Assembly (NCBI RefSeq): GCF_900107305.1
Contig: NZ_FNPL01000003.1
Span: 124,001 to 188,000 of the forward strand
Direction of reading: 5' to 3'
DNA length: 64,000 bases
DNA from: Thermoactinomyces sp. DSM 45892
Lineage (GTDB): Bacteria > Bacillota > Bacilli > Thermoactinomycetales > Thermoactinomycetaceae
The position numbers and the translations under genes were made by a program. Position 1 is the first letter of the stretch; each line of letters begins with the position of its first letter. The notes below the pieces were generated by a model. It saw only the letters and a program-made list of their open reading frames with translations. It was not told where the DNA came from and did no database searches. Positions 25,631-34,567 of this stretch are shown in pieces.

Positions 25631-25984
25631 TTAAGAGCTTATCATTTCAATGGTCTGTATGGAGTCGATTGGTTGGTCATGATCTTGATTTCTTAGATAG
25701 AGAAGAGCAGGCCCACCTTGTTTTTCGCTCAGAGGCTTTCCATCAATTGCAAAACATAGATAGGAATCAAGGATTTCTTCGTATGAAAGGCTTATTTTCT
25801 CGCCATCTCTGCGATGAATAAGGGCGGTATGTACATCTTCTTTTGGTTCAGCATTAAGCAGAAATGGACGAAGAGCCATCCCGAGGCTATTTGGTTCGAT
25901 CGGGAATCGTCGTTCGTCAAAGATCCAAACTCCTGGATCTATATTAATAGTAAAGTTGGTATCTCCCTTTATTTGAATAATCAT
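25631..25984 (-). CDS. Small conserved protein with a GGPA motif
   Basis: 117 residues from ATG 25984. TTG 25999 is also in frame. The sequence begins MIIQIKGDTNFTINIDPGVW and ends with a segment DGKPLSEKQGGPALLYL. The latter resembles the 'GxPL...GGPARL' loop of sulfite-oxidase-like domains, though the rest of that fold is absent. Homologues in Bacillales are usually annotated as hypothetical. I do not assign a function. Confidence 0.6.
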   Translation of the reverse strand: MIIQIKGDTNFTINIDPGVWIFDERRFPIEPNSLGMALRPFLLNAEPKEDVHTALIHRRDGEKISLSYEEILDSYLCFAIDGKPLSEKQGGPALLYLRNQDHDQPIDSIQTIEMISS

Positions 25985-26152
25985 CTCATCATCACCCAAT
26001 CTCTATGGTACATTCTCCCTATTATATATATAAAATCTTCTTTTCTTCCAACTCATTTTGCAAATCTACCACTCTTCATGATAAACTAGTTCTAGCATAC
26101 ATGTTGAAGAAGTACCGTACCCCGTGTGGAACGGTCGATGGGGGGCGTAGAA

Positions 26153-26431
26153 ATGACCACACCGACACAGACCGATTTAAATGCAAAAGCGCTCGAAATC
26201 CTTAGGAGTGATGCTTCTAAGATTGAGCAGTTGATTGCGGTTCAGTTAGAACACCTAGCTCTACCTAAGTGTCCACTTTATGAAGAAGTGATGAATATGC
26301 AGATGTTCGGGCTTTCTCGTCAAATCGATTTTGCTGTTCGCGCTGGTATGATCAATCGTGAACAAGGTCAGCAAATCATTAATGATTTGGAACGGAAATT
26401 AGCGGATTTATTTAGTCTTATTATGCCGTAA
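26153..26431 (+). CDS. ylaN: YlaN family protein (UPF0358)
   Basis: 92 residues from ATG 26153 (GGGGGGCG upstream). The core LPKCPLYEEVMNMQMFGLSRQIDFAVRAG is almost the same as in B. subtilis YlaN. YlaN is a small helical dimer needed under iron limitation in Bacillus and Staphylococcus, where it affects Fur-regulated iron homeostasis. An upstream ATG at 26126 has no ribosome site. Confidence 0.93.
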   Translation: MTTPTQTDLNAKALEILRSDASKIEQLIAVQLEHLALPKCPLYEEVMNMQMFGLSRQIDFAVRAGMINREQGQQIINDLERKLADLFSLIMP

Positions 26432-26452
26432 TGATATTAAGTATAGAAAATA

Positions 26453-26490
26453 TCAGCCTTTGAGTATCAAACTCATAGGCTGTTTTTTTA
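26453..26490. terminator. Bidirectional terminator between ylaN and a convergent small gene
   Basis: CAGCCTTTGAGT / ACTCATAGGCTG with two mismatches. TTTTTTTA follows on the plus strand and ATATTTT on the minus strand. Confidence 0.8.
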
Positions 26491-26733
26491 TTTAAATTGT
26501 TCCATCTGCTGCGCTTTCCATAATGCCCGTTCGGTTTGGATTAGCTCCCTTTTCAATTGTCGAATTTGATCATTTAAACGTAATTGCTCTTGGCGTGTTT
26601 GACGTGCTAATGGCTCATCTCCACGGCGAGTGGCCATTTGAAAATCGTTTTGTTTTTCTCTTTCTTTTTTTTCGAGTCGTTCGATCTCGATGTGTAGGTC
26701 TTCGATTTGACGTTGATAGATCCAAACTGTCAT
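26488..26733 (-). CDS. Small coiled-coil protein
   Basis: 81 residues with AAAGGAG 8 bases before the ATG. The whole protein is an amphipathic, strongly charged helix (QIEDLHIEIERLEKKEREKQ), predicted as a coiled coil with no membrane segment. It is not recognised as a named family and is convergent with ylaN. The good ribosome site and clean terminator support it as real. Confidence 0.65.
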   Translation of the reverse strand: MTVWIYQRQIEDLHIEIERLEKKEREKQNDFQMATRRGDEPLARQTRQEQLRLNDQIRQLKRELIQTERALWKAQQMEQFK

Positions 26734-26807
26734 CTTTGTTACTCCTTTCCAAATTCTGTATTTTAATATGTTTTTCCGTGGAAGGTGCTATTTCCTGCAA
26801 GGTCCTA

Positions 26808-26860
26808 TAGAAAAGAAAAAGGAACCACTTCACATATGATCCATGATGTGAAGTGGTTCC
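26808..26860 (-). terminator. Hairpin downstream of cax
   Basis: Perfect 15-bp arms GGAACCACTTCACAT / ATGTGAAGTGGTTCC at about 26821-26860. On the minus strand it is followed by TTTTTCTTTTC. Confidence 0.8.
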
Positions 26861-26892
26861 TTTTGAAAATGAAATCGTCTATTGTTTTCACT

Positions 26893-27966
26893 CTAAACAA
26901 TAAAAAATACAGTTCCTAAAATCACATATACCAGTAACAATAAGGTGCCTTCGTACCAGTTGGTAGAGCCATCCCGTGATACGGAGGAGGCAATGAAGGC
27001 AGATACAGCAACGGCGGCCACTTCGTAGTTGGTAAAGACAAGATCCATGGGGCGGTTGAATAGTAGGCTAATGAATACAAGCATAGGAGCGACGAATAAG
27101 GCAATTTGTAAACTACTGCCGATGGCGATTTCTACAGCAGCTCCCATACGGTTTTTCATCGCTAAAAAGATGGCGGCACTATGTTCAGCGGCATTTCCGA
27201 TGATGGCAATGAGGAACGCACCCACAAACATTTCGGTCCAACCCAGTGCATGTGCGACAGACTGGACGCTATGCACCAACCATTCGGATTGAATCGCAAC
27301 AAAGGTGGTGGAGATGACGAGTACAAGGATCGATCCCCATTTTGACCAGATCGCATGCTCTTTATCTTCAATCCCATCGACCATGCCATCAATCGATGCA
27401 CCTAGTTCTTTCCGATGCGTAATTAAGGAAAAGATGAGCCATAAAATATAGGCGAGAATGAGAGCCACGGCGATGATGACGCTAACTGTGATGTCTTCCT
27501 CCGCTGTAACACGCTTAGGATCTGTTAAAAAAGCTGCCGGGACAAAGAGTGCGATGACGGCAAGCATCATGAGAGAGGCATTATGCCCAGCTAAGATAGG
27601 GTTGAAGTTTTGCGTCTTATACTTTACACCGCCCATGAACATGGATAAGCCTAGTACAAGTAATAGGTTCCCGATGATCGAACCGGTGATGCTCGCTTTT
27701 ACCATATCAAATAAACCCTCTTTTACGAGGAAGATGGCGATAATCAGTTCCGCGGCATTACCAAACGTGGCATTGAGAAATCCTCCAATTCGTTCACCCG
27801 CATAATGTGCTACACTTTCGGTTGCTTTTCCTAGAAGGGCTGCCCATATAAGCAATGATAAACAAGCTGTACCAAATTGTAATGGTTGAATGGAGGTATA
27901 AAAATGAGCCCAAGCACTCAATAATGTAAATACAGCTAGTAATGGATACCAAATTTTTTTGTTCAC
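26893..27966 (-). CDS. cax: Ca2+/H+ antiporter (CaCA family)
   Basis: About 357 residues and eleven hydrophobic segments. Exports Ca2+ in exchange for protons. The two alpha-repeat signatures are present: GNAAELIIAIFLV and GNAAEHSAAIFLA. An acidic loop (GIEDKEH) lies between them. The start GTG 27966 is favoured because AAAGGTG then has 8-base spacing. GTG 27975 overlaps the ribosome site. Closest in type to B. subtilis YfkE (ChaA). Confidence 0.92.
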   Translation of the reverse strand: MNKKIWYPLLAVFTLLSAWAHFYTSIQPLQFGTACLSLLIWAALLGKATESVAHYAGERIGGFLNATFGNAAELIIAIFLVKEGLFDMVKASITGSIIGNLLLVLGLSMFMGGVKYKTQNFNPILAGHNASLMMLAVIALFVPAAFLTDPKRVTAEEDITVSVIIAVALILAYILWLIFSLITHRKELGASIDGMVDGIEDKEHAIWSKWGSILVLVISTTFVAIQSEWLVHSVQSVAHALGWTEMFVGAFLIAIIGNAAEHSAAIFLAMKNRMGAAVEIAIGSSLQIALFVAPMLVFISLLFNRPMDLVFTNYEVAAVAVSAFIASSVSRDGSTNWYEGTLLLLVYVILGTVFFIV

Positions 27967-28200
27967 AAAATCCACACCTTTCTATGTTAGAATGAGCGAT
28001 TTATCTACAAATTAGACATGTATGAATCTGGATTTTGTCATAATCTGTTGAAGTTGGTTCAAACTATGGATACGGATGACAGAAAATTTGTCAAAGACAC
28101 AAGAAGGCTGTAGGCTTGATGTGCCTAGTATTTAAGCAGGAAAATCCAACTTTTAAGCGAAATATTGCATCATGCTAAAATTTGGAAAGGAGGGGGACAA

Positions 28201-29016
28201 ATGGAGTTTACAAGGGATACCGCCATATTTATAGATTTAGAGAATGTGTACTATGGATTAAAGAAGTATCACATGGATCCAGATCATCCTGAGATACATC
28301 ATAATTTATTTTTGCGCCTACAAGAGTATTATGGGAAAGATTCCATTCGTATGATGGAAGCATATGCCGACTTTGAACAGATGGATCTATCGATGATGAG
28401 TTTGCAAAAGAAACGAGTACACGTAAACCAAGTTTATGGAAATGGTCGTGAGGGTAAGGAAAGAAAAAATGCAGCAGATATCCAACTTTGTTTAGATGCG
28501 ATGGAGGTGCTGTACCAAATTCCAGAGATCACAACCTTTGTAATTGTTAGTGCCGACCAGGATATGATTCCACTTTTAGATCGTCTGTGGTCAAAAGGGA
28601 AAAAAGTGGAGTTGTTTAGTTTGTGGGATGAGAGTTTATCGAAATCATCACAGATTCAAGAGTTCTGTGATCAGTCACACAATATCCTGGAGTTCATTAA
28701 TATTGAAAAGATGAATGACTACGCGCAAATCGATCGCATTATGCACAATGCCGTGTTGCAAATTTACGAGTGGTATCGAGATCCAAATAATATCGGTAAG
28801 AGTTATGGTAGTACTTGGATTAAGAATGACTTAGCACGAAAGTTTAGTCTAAGTGAATTAGAATCGAACCACTTATTTACTCGATTAGTAAAAGGGAAAT
28901 ATCTTCTTCCTTATGAAATTGAGATTGATGAAAAGATCTTTTACGGGTATAAAGTAAACCTTACACATCCACAGGTTCAGATGATTGTAAAGATCGCAGG
29001 ATATAAAGTTAGTTAA
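28201..29016 (+). CDS. NYN domain protein (LabA/DUF88-like nuclease fold)
   Basis: 271 residues from ATG 28201, with AAAGGAGGGGG before it. The N-terminal PIN-like NYN domain has acidic residues in FIDLENVYYGL, KNAADIQLCLDA and VSADQDMIPLLDRL, in the order expected of a Mg2+-dependent RNase active site. Residues about 175-265 form a second helical domain, possibly winged-helix RNA-binding (AQIDRIMHNAVLQIYEW). It is monocistronic. RNA processing is inferred from the fold. Confidence 0.85.
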   Translation: MEFTRDTAIFIDLENVYYGLKKYHMDPDHPEIHHNLFLRLQEYYGKDSIRMMEAYADFEQMDLSMMSLQKKRVHVNQVYGNGREGKERKNAADIQLCLDAMEVLYQIPEITTFVIVSADQDMIPLLDRLWSKGKKVELFSLWDESLSKSSQIQEFCDQSHNILEFINIEKMNDYAQIDRIMHNAVLQIYEWYRDPNNIGKSYGSTWIKNDLARKFSLSELESNHLFTRLVKGKYLLPYEIEIDEKIFYGYKVNLTHPQVQMIVKIAGYKVS

Positions 29017-29151
29017 AAGGATTTCTGTAGAAATAACATGAAATGGTTCTCTCTTCTTTTCAAAGACCCTGTATGCTACAATAAAGAAACGAGAGCGAAA
29101 ACTCTAATTTGTTATGGTTACTATCTATGTATTGTCACAGGGGTGTCTTTT

Positions 29152-29505
29152 ATGACTGAAGCTAACGGTGGAATCATTCGAATTGCCGATGATGTAGTGG
29201 CGGTCATAGCTGGGATGACAGCTAGCAAGATTCCTGGAATTTCCAGTATGTCTGCAGGTATGACAGAGGGGCTTGCCAAGCGAGTAAGCGGCAAAAACCT
29301 GACCAAAGGAGTACATGTGGAAGTTGGAGAGCGCGAGACAGTAGTCGATTTACGCGTAATTGTTGAATATGGAAAAGAAATTCCCGCTGTATGTCGCGAG
29401 CTACAATATGAAGTAAAAGAAGCGGTAGAGAATATGACAGGACTCCATGTTGTTCAAGTAAATGTAAAGGTGGAAGGCGTTGATTACCAAAGCCACACTA
29501 TTTAA
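29152..29505 (+). CDS. Asp23/Gls24 family envelope stress protein
   Basis: 117 residues. The frame opens at 29038, but MTEANGGIIRIADDVVAVIA at 29152 (GGGGTG upstream) fits the family N-terminus. The core GVHVEVGERETVVDLRVIVEYG and VNMTGLHVVQVNVKV is typical. Asp23 proteins localise to the cell membrane periphery in Gram-positive bacteria and are linked to alkaline and envelope stress. The anchor protein AmaP is not nearby. Confidence 0.9.
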   Translation: MTEANGGIIRIADDVVAVIAGMTASKIPGISSMSAGMTEGLAKRVSGKNLTKGVHVEVGERETVVDLRVIVEYGKEIPAVCRELQYEVKEAVENMTGLHVVQVNVKVEGVDYQSHTI

Positions 29506-29534
29506 TCTATATTGAGCAACTGGATTGTGAAACA

Positions 29535-29590
29535 GCAAATAACAAAGGAGATGGCCTATCATCAAAAGGCATCTCCTTTGTTATTTGCTC
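29535..29590. terminator. Long hairpin between asp23-like and yugN-like genes
   Basis: About 22-bp arms (GCAAATAACAAAGGAGATG and complement, one base bulge) between convergent genes. No clean T-run follows on either side. Confidence 0.7.
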
Positions 29591-29623
29591 TAAATGGATG
29601 TGGATATGTAGAGGACTAGAAGT

Positions 29624-29971
29624 CTACGCACTCGCAAGAGCATGTTCGAGTTCGGCTACCTTTTGGTTTACTTCTTCTGTTAACTCTGCTGGAATTTCAG
29701 AATTTTCATCCATTCCATGTGGGAAGAAGTGACGTACGAAGTAGGGAATATCTAGTTCTAGACGGGCCTTTGGGTTCTCTAATTGTTTTTTATTCACCAC
29801 GACAGCACGAAGACGTAGATAGTAATCCACCTCATCGACCGTATACTTTATATCGTACGTTGCCTTCGTGTAATCCCAAGCTCCGCGGAAGAATCCGAGT
29901 CCAGACATGATGGCTTCTAGGTCTTTGAAATCCTTTTGGACTCCTTTTGTTTTCGAATCATGAAAAAACAT
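29624..29971 (-). CDS. yugN: YugN-like family protein
   Basis: 115 residues with AAAGGAGG before the ATG. Family features: FKDLEAIMSGLGFFRGAWDYTKATYD followed by YYLRLRAVVVNKK and a C-terminal LDIPYFVRHFFPHG. YugN-like proteins are widespread in Bacilli and of unknown function. Confidence 0.85.
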   Translation of the reverse strand: MFFHDSKTKGVQKDFKDLEAIMSGLGFFRGAWDYTKATYDIKYTVDEVDYYLRLRAVVVNKKQLENPKARLELDIPYFVRHFFPHGMDENSEIPAELTEEVNQKVAELEHALASA

Positions 29972-30082
29972 AGTGTGTACCTCCTTTGCAATGCACTACT
30001 GACATCCCAATGATAATATGAAGGAGATCATCGTGCAACCAAATACCATTTTTAGTTGGAAAATCTGGAGGGGAAATGGATT

Positions 30083-31282
30083 ATGAAACAGATGATAGAG
30101 AAAGTATATCCAAAAATCGTAGGAATACGTAGACACCTACATCAACATCCCGAGCTTTCTTACCAAGAGGAGCAGACAGCTGCCCTTGTAGCGAAACATT
30201 TAGCAGATCTGGGCTTAGAAGTGAGGACACGGGTGGGTGGTTTACATGGAGTGACGGGCTTTTTACAGGGATCGAAACTGGGACCTACTGTGGCTCTTCG
30301 AGCGGATATGGATGCATTACCGATTGAAGATGCAAAAGATTCTGTATATCGATCGACCGTTCCGGGAGTAATGCATGCTTGCGGACATGATGGACATACT
30401 GCTACCTTGCTTGGAGTAGCCGAAATCCTGTCTCAAATGAAAGACGAGTTAGAAGGGCAAGTGTTGTTCATTTTTCAACCAGCTGAGGAATTACCACCAG
30501 GTGGGGCGATTGCGATGGTGCAAGAAGGGATTGTGGATCAGGTGGACGGTATATTTGCCCTACATCTCTGGGCTACTAGTCCAACCGGGACGATCGGAAC
30601 GCGATCGGGAGAGTTGATGGCGGCAGCTGATAACTTTACGATCGAAATTCAAGGAAAAGGTGGACACGCCGGAATCCCTCATCAATGTATAGATCCGATC
30701 GTGATTGCCTCTCATCTTGTTATTCAATTGCAGAGTATTGTAAGTAGACAGATTGATCCACAAAAAGCAGCCGTGATTTCAGTTTGTAAGATAGAGGCGG
30801 GCGATTCTCACAATGTGATTCCAGATAGTTGCCGGATTTTAGGAACCGTTCGGACATTTGATGTGGACGTTCGTGATTCGATTGTTGTAAAGCTGGATCA
30901 GATGTGCCAAGGAATCGGGAAATCGTTTGGAGCAGAGTGCAAACTTACTTATGTAAATGGCTACCCAGCCGTTATAAATCATCCAGAACCGACAGAGTTA
31001 GTCCGAAGTGTCGCATTGGATGTAGTGGGCCATCAGGGAGTTATCGAAACAGAACCGATTGCTCCCGGCGAAGACTTTTCTTATTTCCTCCAAAAGGTAC
31101 CTGGCGCCTTCTGCTTCGTGGGATGTGGTAATCCTGAACAATATTTGGGTTCCCATCACCATCCTCATTTCGATCTCGATGAGGAAAGCATGAAAATCGG
31201 CATGGAATTACTCGCAACTGTAGCGCTTCGGTTTTTGCAGAAGGAAAGGAGTCGCGCTGAATTAGCGGAGTGTATGGAATAA
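30083..31282 (+). CDS. M20 family amidohydrolase (N-acyl-amino-acid hydrolase type)
   Basis: 399 residues from ATG 30083 (GGAGGGG upstream). An earlier ATG at 30056 has no site. Hydrolyses N-acyl amino acids or related amides with a Zn/Mn centre. Motifs: RHLHQHPELSYQE, ALRADMDALPI, the metal motif HACGHDGHTA, the catalytic QPAEE and the C-terminal GEDFSYFLQKVPGAF. The dimerisation (lid) domain includes KGGHAGIPHQ. It is followed within 60 bases by a CBS-domain protein with its own strong ribosome site. Confidence 0.93.
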   Translation: MKQMIEKVYPKIVGIRRHLHQHPELSYQEEQTAALVAKHLADLGLEVRTRVGGLHGVTGFLQGSKLGPTVALRADMDALPIEDAKDSVYRSTVPGVMHACGHDGHTATLLGVAEILSQMKDELEGQVLFIFQPAEELPPGGAIAMVQEGIVDQVDGIFALHLWATSPTGTIGTRSGELMAAADNFTIEIQGKGGHAGIPHQCIDPIVIASHLVIQLQSIVSRQIDPQKAAVISVCKIEAGDSHNVIPDSCRILGTVRTFDVDVRDSIVVKLDQMCQGIGKSFGAECKLTYVNGYPAVINHPEPTELVRSVALDVVGHQGVIETEPIAPGEDFSYFLQKVPGAFCFVGCGNPEQYLGSHHHPHFDLDEESMKIGMELLATVALRFLQKERSRAELAECME

Positions 31283-31337
31283 GTAGAGACTGGAGAGACT
31301 ACTTGGGAATATTCCCATTATAAAAGGAGTTTTTCCT

Positions 31338-31775
31338 ATGAGTAGTCCAGTTCGGAGTATCATGTCAACGGATCTTCAAGTTCTTTCACCGGACGACAGT
31401 CTCTATGAAGCAGCCCTCATGATGAGACAAAATGATGTGGGTATTATCCCTGTCTGTGAGAATGGAAAGATTTGTGGAGTGGTTACGGATCGAGATTTAG
31501 TCATTCGTGGTATTGCGGAGAAGCGTCCGAATTCAAGCCAAATCGGGGAAGTAATGTCGGATGAGCTTGTAACGGGAAGTCCAGATATGTCTGTCGATGA
31601 TGTAGCATTGCTAATGGCTGATTATCAGGTTCGCCGTTTACCTATTGTGGAGAATGAGATCCTGGTTGGAGTGGTTTCATTGGGAGACTTAGCAGTCCAC
31701 ATGCCGTATATGAATGAAGCAAGTGAAGCACTAAACGAGATTTCACATAATACAGATCACGGATATATGCAATAA
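31338..31775 (+). CDS. Two-CBS-domain protein
   Basis: 145 residues forming one CBS pair (Bateman module): IMSTDLQVLSPDDSLYEAA..GVVTDRDLVIRGI and VMSDELVTGSPDMSVDDVA..GVVSLGDLAV. Such stand-alone modules bind adenine nucleotides and modulate partners. AAAAGGAG precedes the ATG. The 3' end of the gene lies within a 29-bp perfect inverted repeat. Confidence 0.9.
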   Translation: MSSPVRSIMSTDLQVLSPDDSLYEAALMMRQNDVGIIPVCENGKICGVVTDRDLVIRGIAEKRPNSSQIGEVMSDELVTGSPDMSVDDVALLMADYQVRRLPIVENEILVGVVSLGDLAVHMPYMNEASEALNEISHNTDHGYMQ

Positions 31776-31826
31776 CTAAAAGCGATTCCTTCTACGGGAA
31801 TCGCTTTTAGTTATTGCATATATCCA
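31761..31826. terminator. Very long perfect hairpin covering the CBS gene stop codon
   Basis: 29-bp perfect arms (31761-31789 and 31797-31825) with a 7-base loop. The left arm includes the last five codons of the CBS gene. It lies between convergent genes and probably acts as a bidirectional terminator, with TTTTAG inside the arm. Confidence 0.75.
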
Positions 31827-31834
31827 GTTATTCC

Positions 31835-32488
31835 TTACGTAAACGTCATCGTAGGGACCCCTGATTTGATTGTAAAGGGCTTTTGCCTAGGCTCCTTTTC
31901 GATTACTAATATGCTATCGTAGTAAGTCATGGAACCAATCGAGGTGGTGTATTGATCTACTTCATCGTTATGCCATCCATATAGAGAATCTACTATATTT
32001 TTGGTATAGTTAATAAAATTTTCCTTACTATTCTTACCTCCTCCATAGGGAGTAAGGTAGCTGGTGTGCATGTCTTCGATGAGGTAGATGCCATTAGGTG
32101 AAACCTCGGAAAACATTTCTTCAAATGTGATTTTTTGTTGATGCATATGATGTCCTCCATCATCAATGATGATATCGAATGTAGGGAGGTGTGGTTTTAT
32201 TTCCTTCCAAAAATTTCGATCCCCTTGATCCCCTATTATGATATTGATTCGCTCTTCTACCAGATCTTTGCACTTTTCATAAATGTCTAAGCCGTATATG
32301 GTGGCTTGTGGACCGAAGTAATTTTTCCACATTTGAAGAGACCCACCATGGTAAACTCCAATTTCTAATACATTTATTTTTTTATTTACAAATCGACTGA
32401 AATGTCTCTCATAAATGTTTAAATAATGATCCCATTTGTCAACCAAATGATTGTGATTCGAAAAAAAGTATTCCCGTAGTCTACTCAT
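31835..32488 (-). CDS. SAM-dependent methyltransferase, macrocin/MycE-like
   Basis: 217 residues from ATG 32488 (AAAGGAG upstream). The open frame to 32656 has no start signal. SAM-binding motif VLEIGVYHGGSLQMW, then YGLDIYEKC, and the metal-dependent motif DIIIDDGGHHMHQQ, as in the macrocin O-methyltransferase and MycE group. These act on sugar or polyketide hydroxyls. No biosynthetic genes surround it, so the acceptor is unknown. Its base composition is AT-richer than its neighbours, so recent acquisition is possible. Confidence 0.75.
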   Translation of the reverse strand: MSRLREYFFSNHNHLVDKWDHYLNIYERHFSRFVNKKINVLEIGVYHGGSLQMWKNYFGPQATIYGLDIYEKCKDLVEERINIIIGDQGDRNFWKEIKPHLPTFDIIIDDGGHHMHQQKITFEEMFSEVSPNGIYLIEDMHTSYLTPYGGGKNSKENFINYTKNIVDSLYGWHNDEVDQYTTSIGSMTYYDSILVIEKEPRQKPFTIKSGVPTMTFT

Positions 32489-32555
32489 TTGAGGTCTCCT
32501 TTGCTTACGTTTTCTACTTTTAAATGTATTATGATGTAATAAATTTAGACCCGTG

Positions 32556-32592
32556 AAAAGTGATTCAGCTAAAAAGGAATCACTTTTTTTAT
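32556..32592 (+). terminator. Orphan terminator-like hairpin
   Basis: AAAAGTGATTC / GAATCACTTTT with a 9-base loop and a T7 run on the plus strand. No plus-strand gene precedes it for 780 bases, so it either stops antisense readthrough from 31.8 kb or ends a short leader RNA for the next gene. Confidence 0.6.
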
Positions 32593-32636
32593 TTCTGTAA
32601 AAACTATGGGTGATGATAGATAAGAAAGGCTGGTTT

Positions 32637-32993
32637 ATGATGATTCTTACAACCACTGGGCATCAACACTTGGTTCACCAACATGTGGTATATGAGGTAT
32701 TTCTATTCACTATTCAATCGGATCAACGGAAGATGACGAGATTTCCACTGAAATTAAGGGATGTATACCACGGATGGCTAAAACGATTAGAGGAACATGC
32801 TTTTCAGCAGAAGGAGTTTTTAGAGCGTGAATTAGAGCAATGTGGGATACGAGTCCTAGCAGTAAGACCGAAGCTAGGATATCGAGAAGTAAGGTACCTC
32901 CATCAAGATGATATGTATACGGATAGACTTTTGAATGAATGGTTGAAGAAGGAGTGTGAGCAGTTATTTTGTTCATACACGTATTTGATGTAG
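32637..32993 (+). CDS. Hypothetical protein upstream of spoVAC
   Basis: 118 residues from ATG 32637, with AAAGG 8 bases upstream. No signal peptide. A central helical, charged region (LRDVYHGWLKRLEEHAFQQK) is followed by GYREVRYLHQDDMYTDRLLNEWLKKE. I do not recognise the family. It sits 55 bases before spoVAC in the same direction and may be co-expressed in the forespore. Confidence 0.55.
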   Translation: MMILTTTGHQHLVHQHVVYEVFLFTIQSDQRKMTRFPLKLRDVYHGWLKRLEEHAFQQKEFLERELEQCGIRVLAVRPKLGYREVRYLHQDDMYTDRLLNEWLKKECEQLFCSYTYLM

Positions 32994-33048
32994 GAATAAA
33001 ATTGTGTTTCGGGTGCAGGCTAAAAGAAGATAGAAGGAGTGTACATAA

Positions 33049-33516
33049 ATGGATAAACAATCAAAGAAAAAGAAGAAATTAGAAGATGAATATCAACAAA
33101 TAGCTGATAAATATAGACCGAAACCCAAGGTATTTATGAATTGTATTAAAGCATTTTTAGTAGGTGGATTGATCTGTGTGATCGGTCAAGGTCTAGGAAA
33201 ATTATATGCCCATCTTGGCATGGACCCTGTAACTGCGGCTAATACGACTGTAGCCACCTTGGTACTTCTGTCCTGCTTATTAACAGGGCTTGGAGTATAT
33301 GACACGATTGGTCAATGGGCGGGAGCAGGGACTGCGGTTCCTGTAACAGGATTTGCCAATTCAATGGCATCAGCTGCATTGGAACATAAATCAGAAGGCT
33401 GGGTACTGGGAGTCGGAGGTAATATGTTTAAAATAGCAGGGGCCGTTATTACTTTTGGAGTGGTTTCCGCGTTTTTAGTAAGTCTCATTCAGCTGATCGT
33501 AAAGATGTTTATCTAG
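33049..33516 (+). CDS. spoVAC: Stage V sporulation protein AC
   Basis: 155 residues and about four membrane helices. SpoVAC forms the inner-membrane mechanosensitive channel through which Ca-dipicolinic acid passes during sporulation and germination. Typical segments: YRPKPKVFMNCIKAFLVGG, GVYDTIGQWAGAGTAVPVTGFANS and a Gly-rich SEGWVLGVGGNMFKIAG. GAAGGAG precedes the ATG. spoVAD follows after 16 bases, but no spoVAE-type gene is present here. Confidence 0.95.
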   Translation: MDKQSKKKKKLEDEYQQIADKYRPKPKVFMNCIKAFLVGGLICVIGQGLGKLYAHLGMDPVTAANTTVATLVLLSCLLTGLGVYDTIGQWAGAGTAVPVTGFANSMASAALEHKSEGWVLGVGGNMFKIAGAVITFGVVSAFLVSLIQLIVKMFI

Positions 33517-33532
33517 GAAAAGAGGAGGGAGA

Positions 33533-34558
33533 ATGGTGCACCAACGATGTATCGGATCAAGTACATTTCAATTTTTAAATGATGTACGCTTACAATCAAG
33601 TGCTGCTGTAGTGGGGCCGAAAGAAGGAGCAGGACTCCTAGGTAGAGAGTTTGACCTGATTCACAATGATTTATATGCAGGTCAAGAGACGTGGGAGAAA
33701 GCGGAGCGGAAAATATTAGAGGATGCCGTAAACATGGCGATTGAGAAGGCGGGACTTAACACACAGCAAATCGGGGCGTATCTCGCTGGAGACTTGTTGA
33801 ATCAAAATATTACAGCCTCCTTTTCTGCTCAGACGACACAAATTCCATTTATGGGTGTTTATGGTGCATGTTCAACTTCTATGTTATCTTTGCTCCTAGC
33901 AACCTCTTTAGTAGATGCAGGATTTGTTCAGTATGCAGTAGCAGGGGTGAGTAGTCATAACTGCACTGCAGAGAAACAGTACCGATTCCCAACGGAGTTT
34001 GGTGGCCAGAAGCCTGATACGGCTCAGTGGACTGTAACGGGGGCTGGAGCCGGGGTTGTGGGGATCGGAGGGGATGGCCCTTGTATCACACATGCTACAG
34101 TAGGCAAGGTGATGGATCTGGGTGTAAAAAATCCGTTTGACATGGGTTCAGCCATGGCCCCCGCCGCTGCAAATACTATCACGACTCACTTTCAAGATAC
34201 CGGAAGAAAGCCAAGTGATTATGATCTCATCGTAACCGGCGATCTGGCATCAGTAGGGCATCCGATTGCTAGAGAATTACTGATGAATGAAGGATATCAA
34301 ATGGGCGAGCGATTTCGGGATTGTGGCATGATGATCTACAGTGAGGAACAAGAACAGTTTGCTGGAGCAAGCGGATGTGCCTCTAGTGCGTGCGTAACCT
34401 ATGGACACCTTATGAAAGAGATAGAAAGAGGCAACCTTCACCGTATCCTAGTTGTTGCAACGGGTGCTCTACTATCACCTATTTCCTATCAACAAGGAGA
34501 GCCTATTCCTTGTGTTGCTCATGCTGTTGCATTCGAGTCAGATGCGCTATCTTTTTGA
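33533..34558 (+). CDS. spoVAD: Stage V sporulation protein AD
   Basis: 341 residues with a thiolase-like fold, binding dipicolinic acid on the inner-membrane surface for uptake into the spore. It contains GVYGACSTSMLSLLLA (the thiolase-type cysteine region) and SDYDLIVTGDLASVGHPI. GAGGAGGGAG precedes the ATG. In operon with spoVAC. Expected to be under forespore SigG. Confidence 0.95.
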   Translation: MVHQRCIGSSTFQFLNDVRLQSSAAVVGPKEGAGLLGREFDLIHNDLYAGQETWEKAERKILEDAVNMAIEKAGLNTQQIGAYLAGDLLNQNITASFSAQTTQIPFMGVYGACSTSMLSLLLATSLVDAGFVQYAVAGVSSHNCTAEKQYRFPTEFGGQKPDTAQWTVTGAGAGVVGIGGDGPCITHATVGKVMDLGVKNPFDMGSAMAPAAANTITTHFQDTGRKPSDYDLIVTGDLASVGHPIARELLMNEGYQMGERFRDCGMMIYSEEQEQFAGASGCASSACVTYGHLMKEIERGNLHRILVVATGALLSPISYQQGEPIPCVAHAVAFESDALSF

Positions 34559-34567
34559 TTTAGGAGT

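Noticed and set aside
25570-25821. Plus-strand 83-residue frame opposite the GGPA protein
   Set aside because: The minus-strand frame has conserved-like sequence. The plus frame has no ribosome site.
32710-33060. 116-residue minus-strand frame over the gene before spoVAC
   Set aside because: No ribosome site, and it covers the spoVAC ribosome site. Treated as a shadow.
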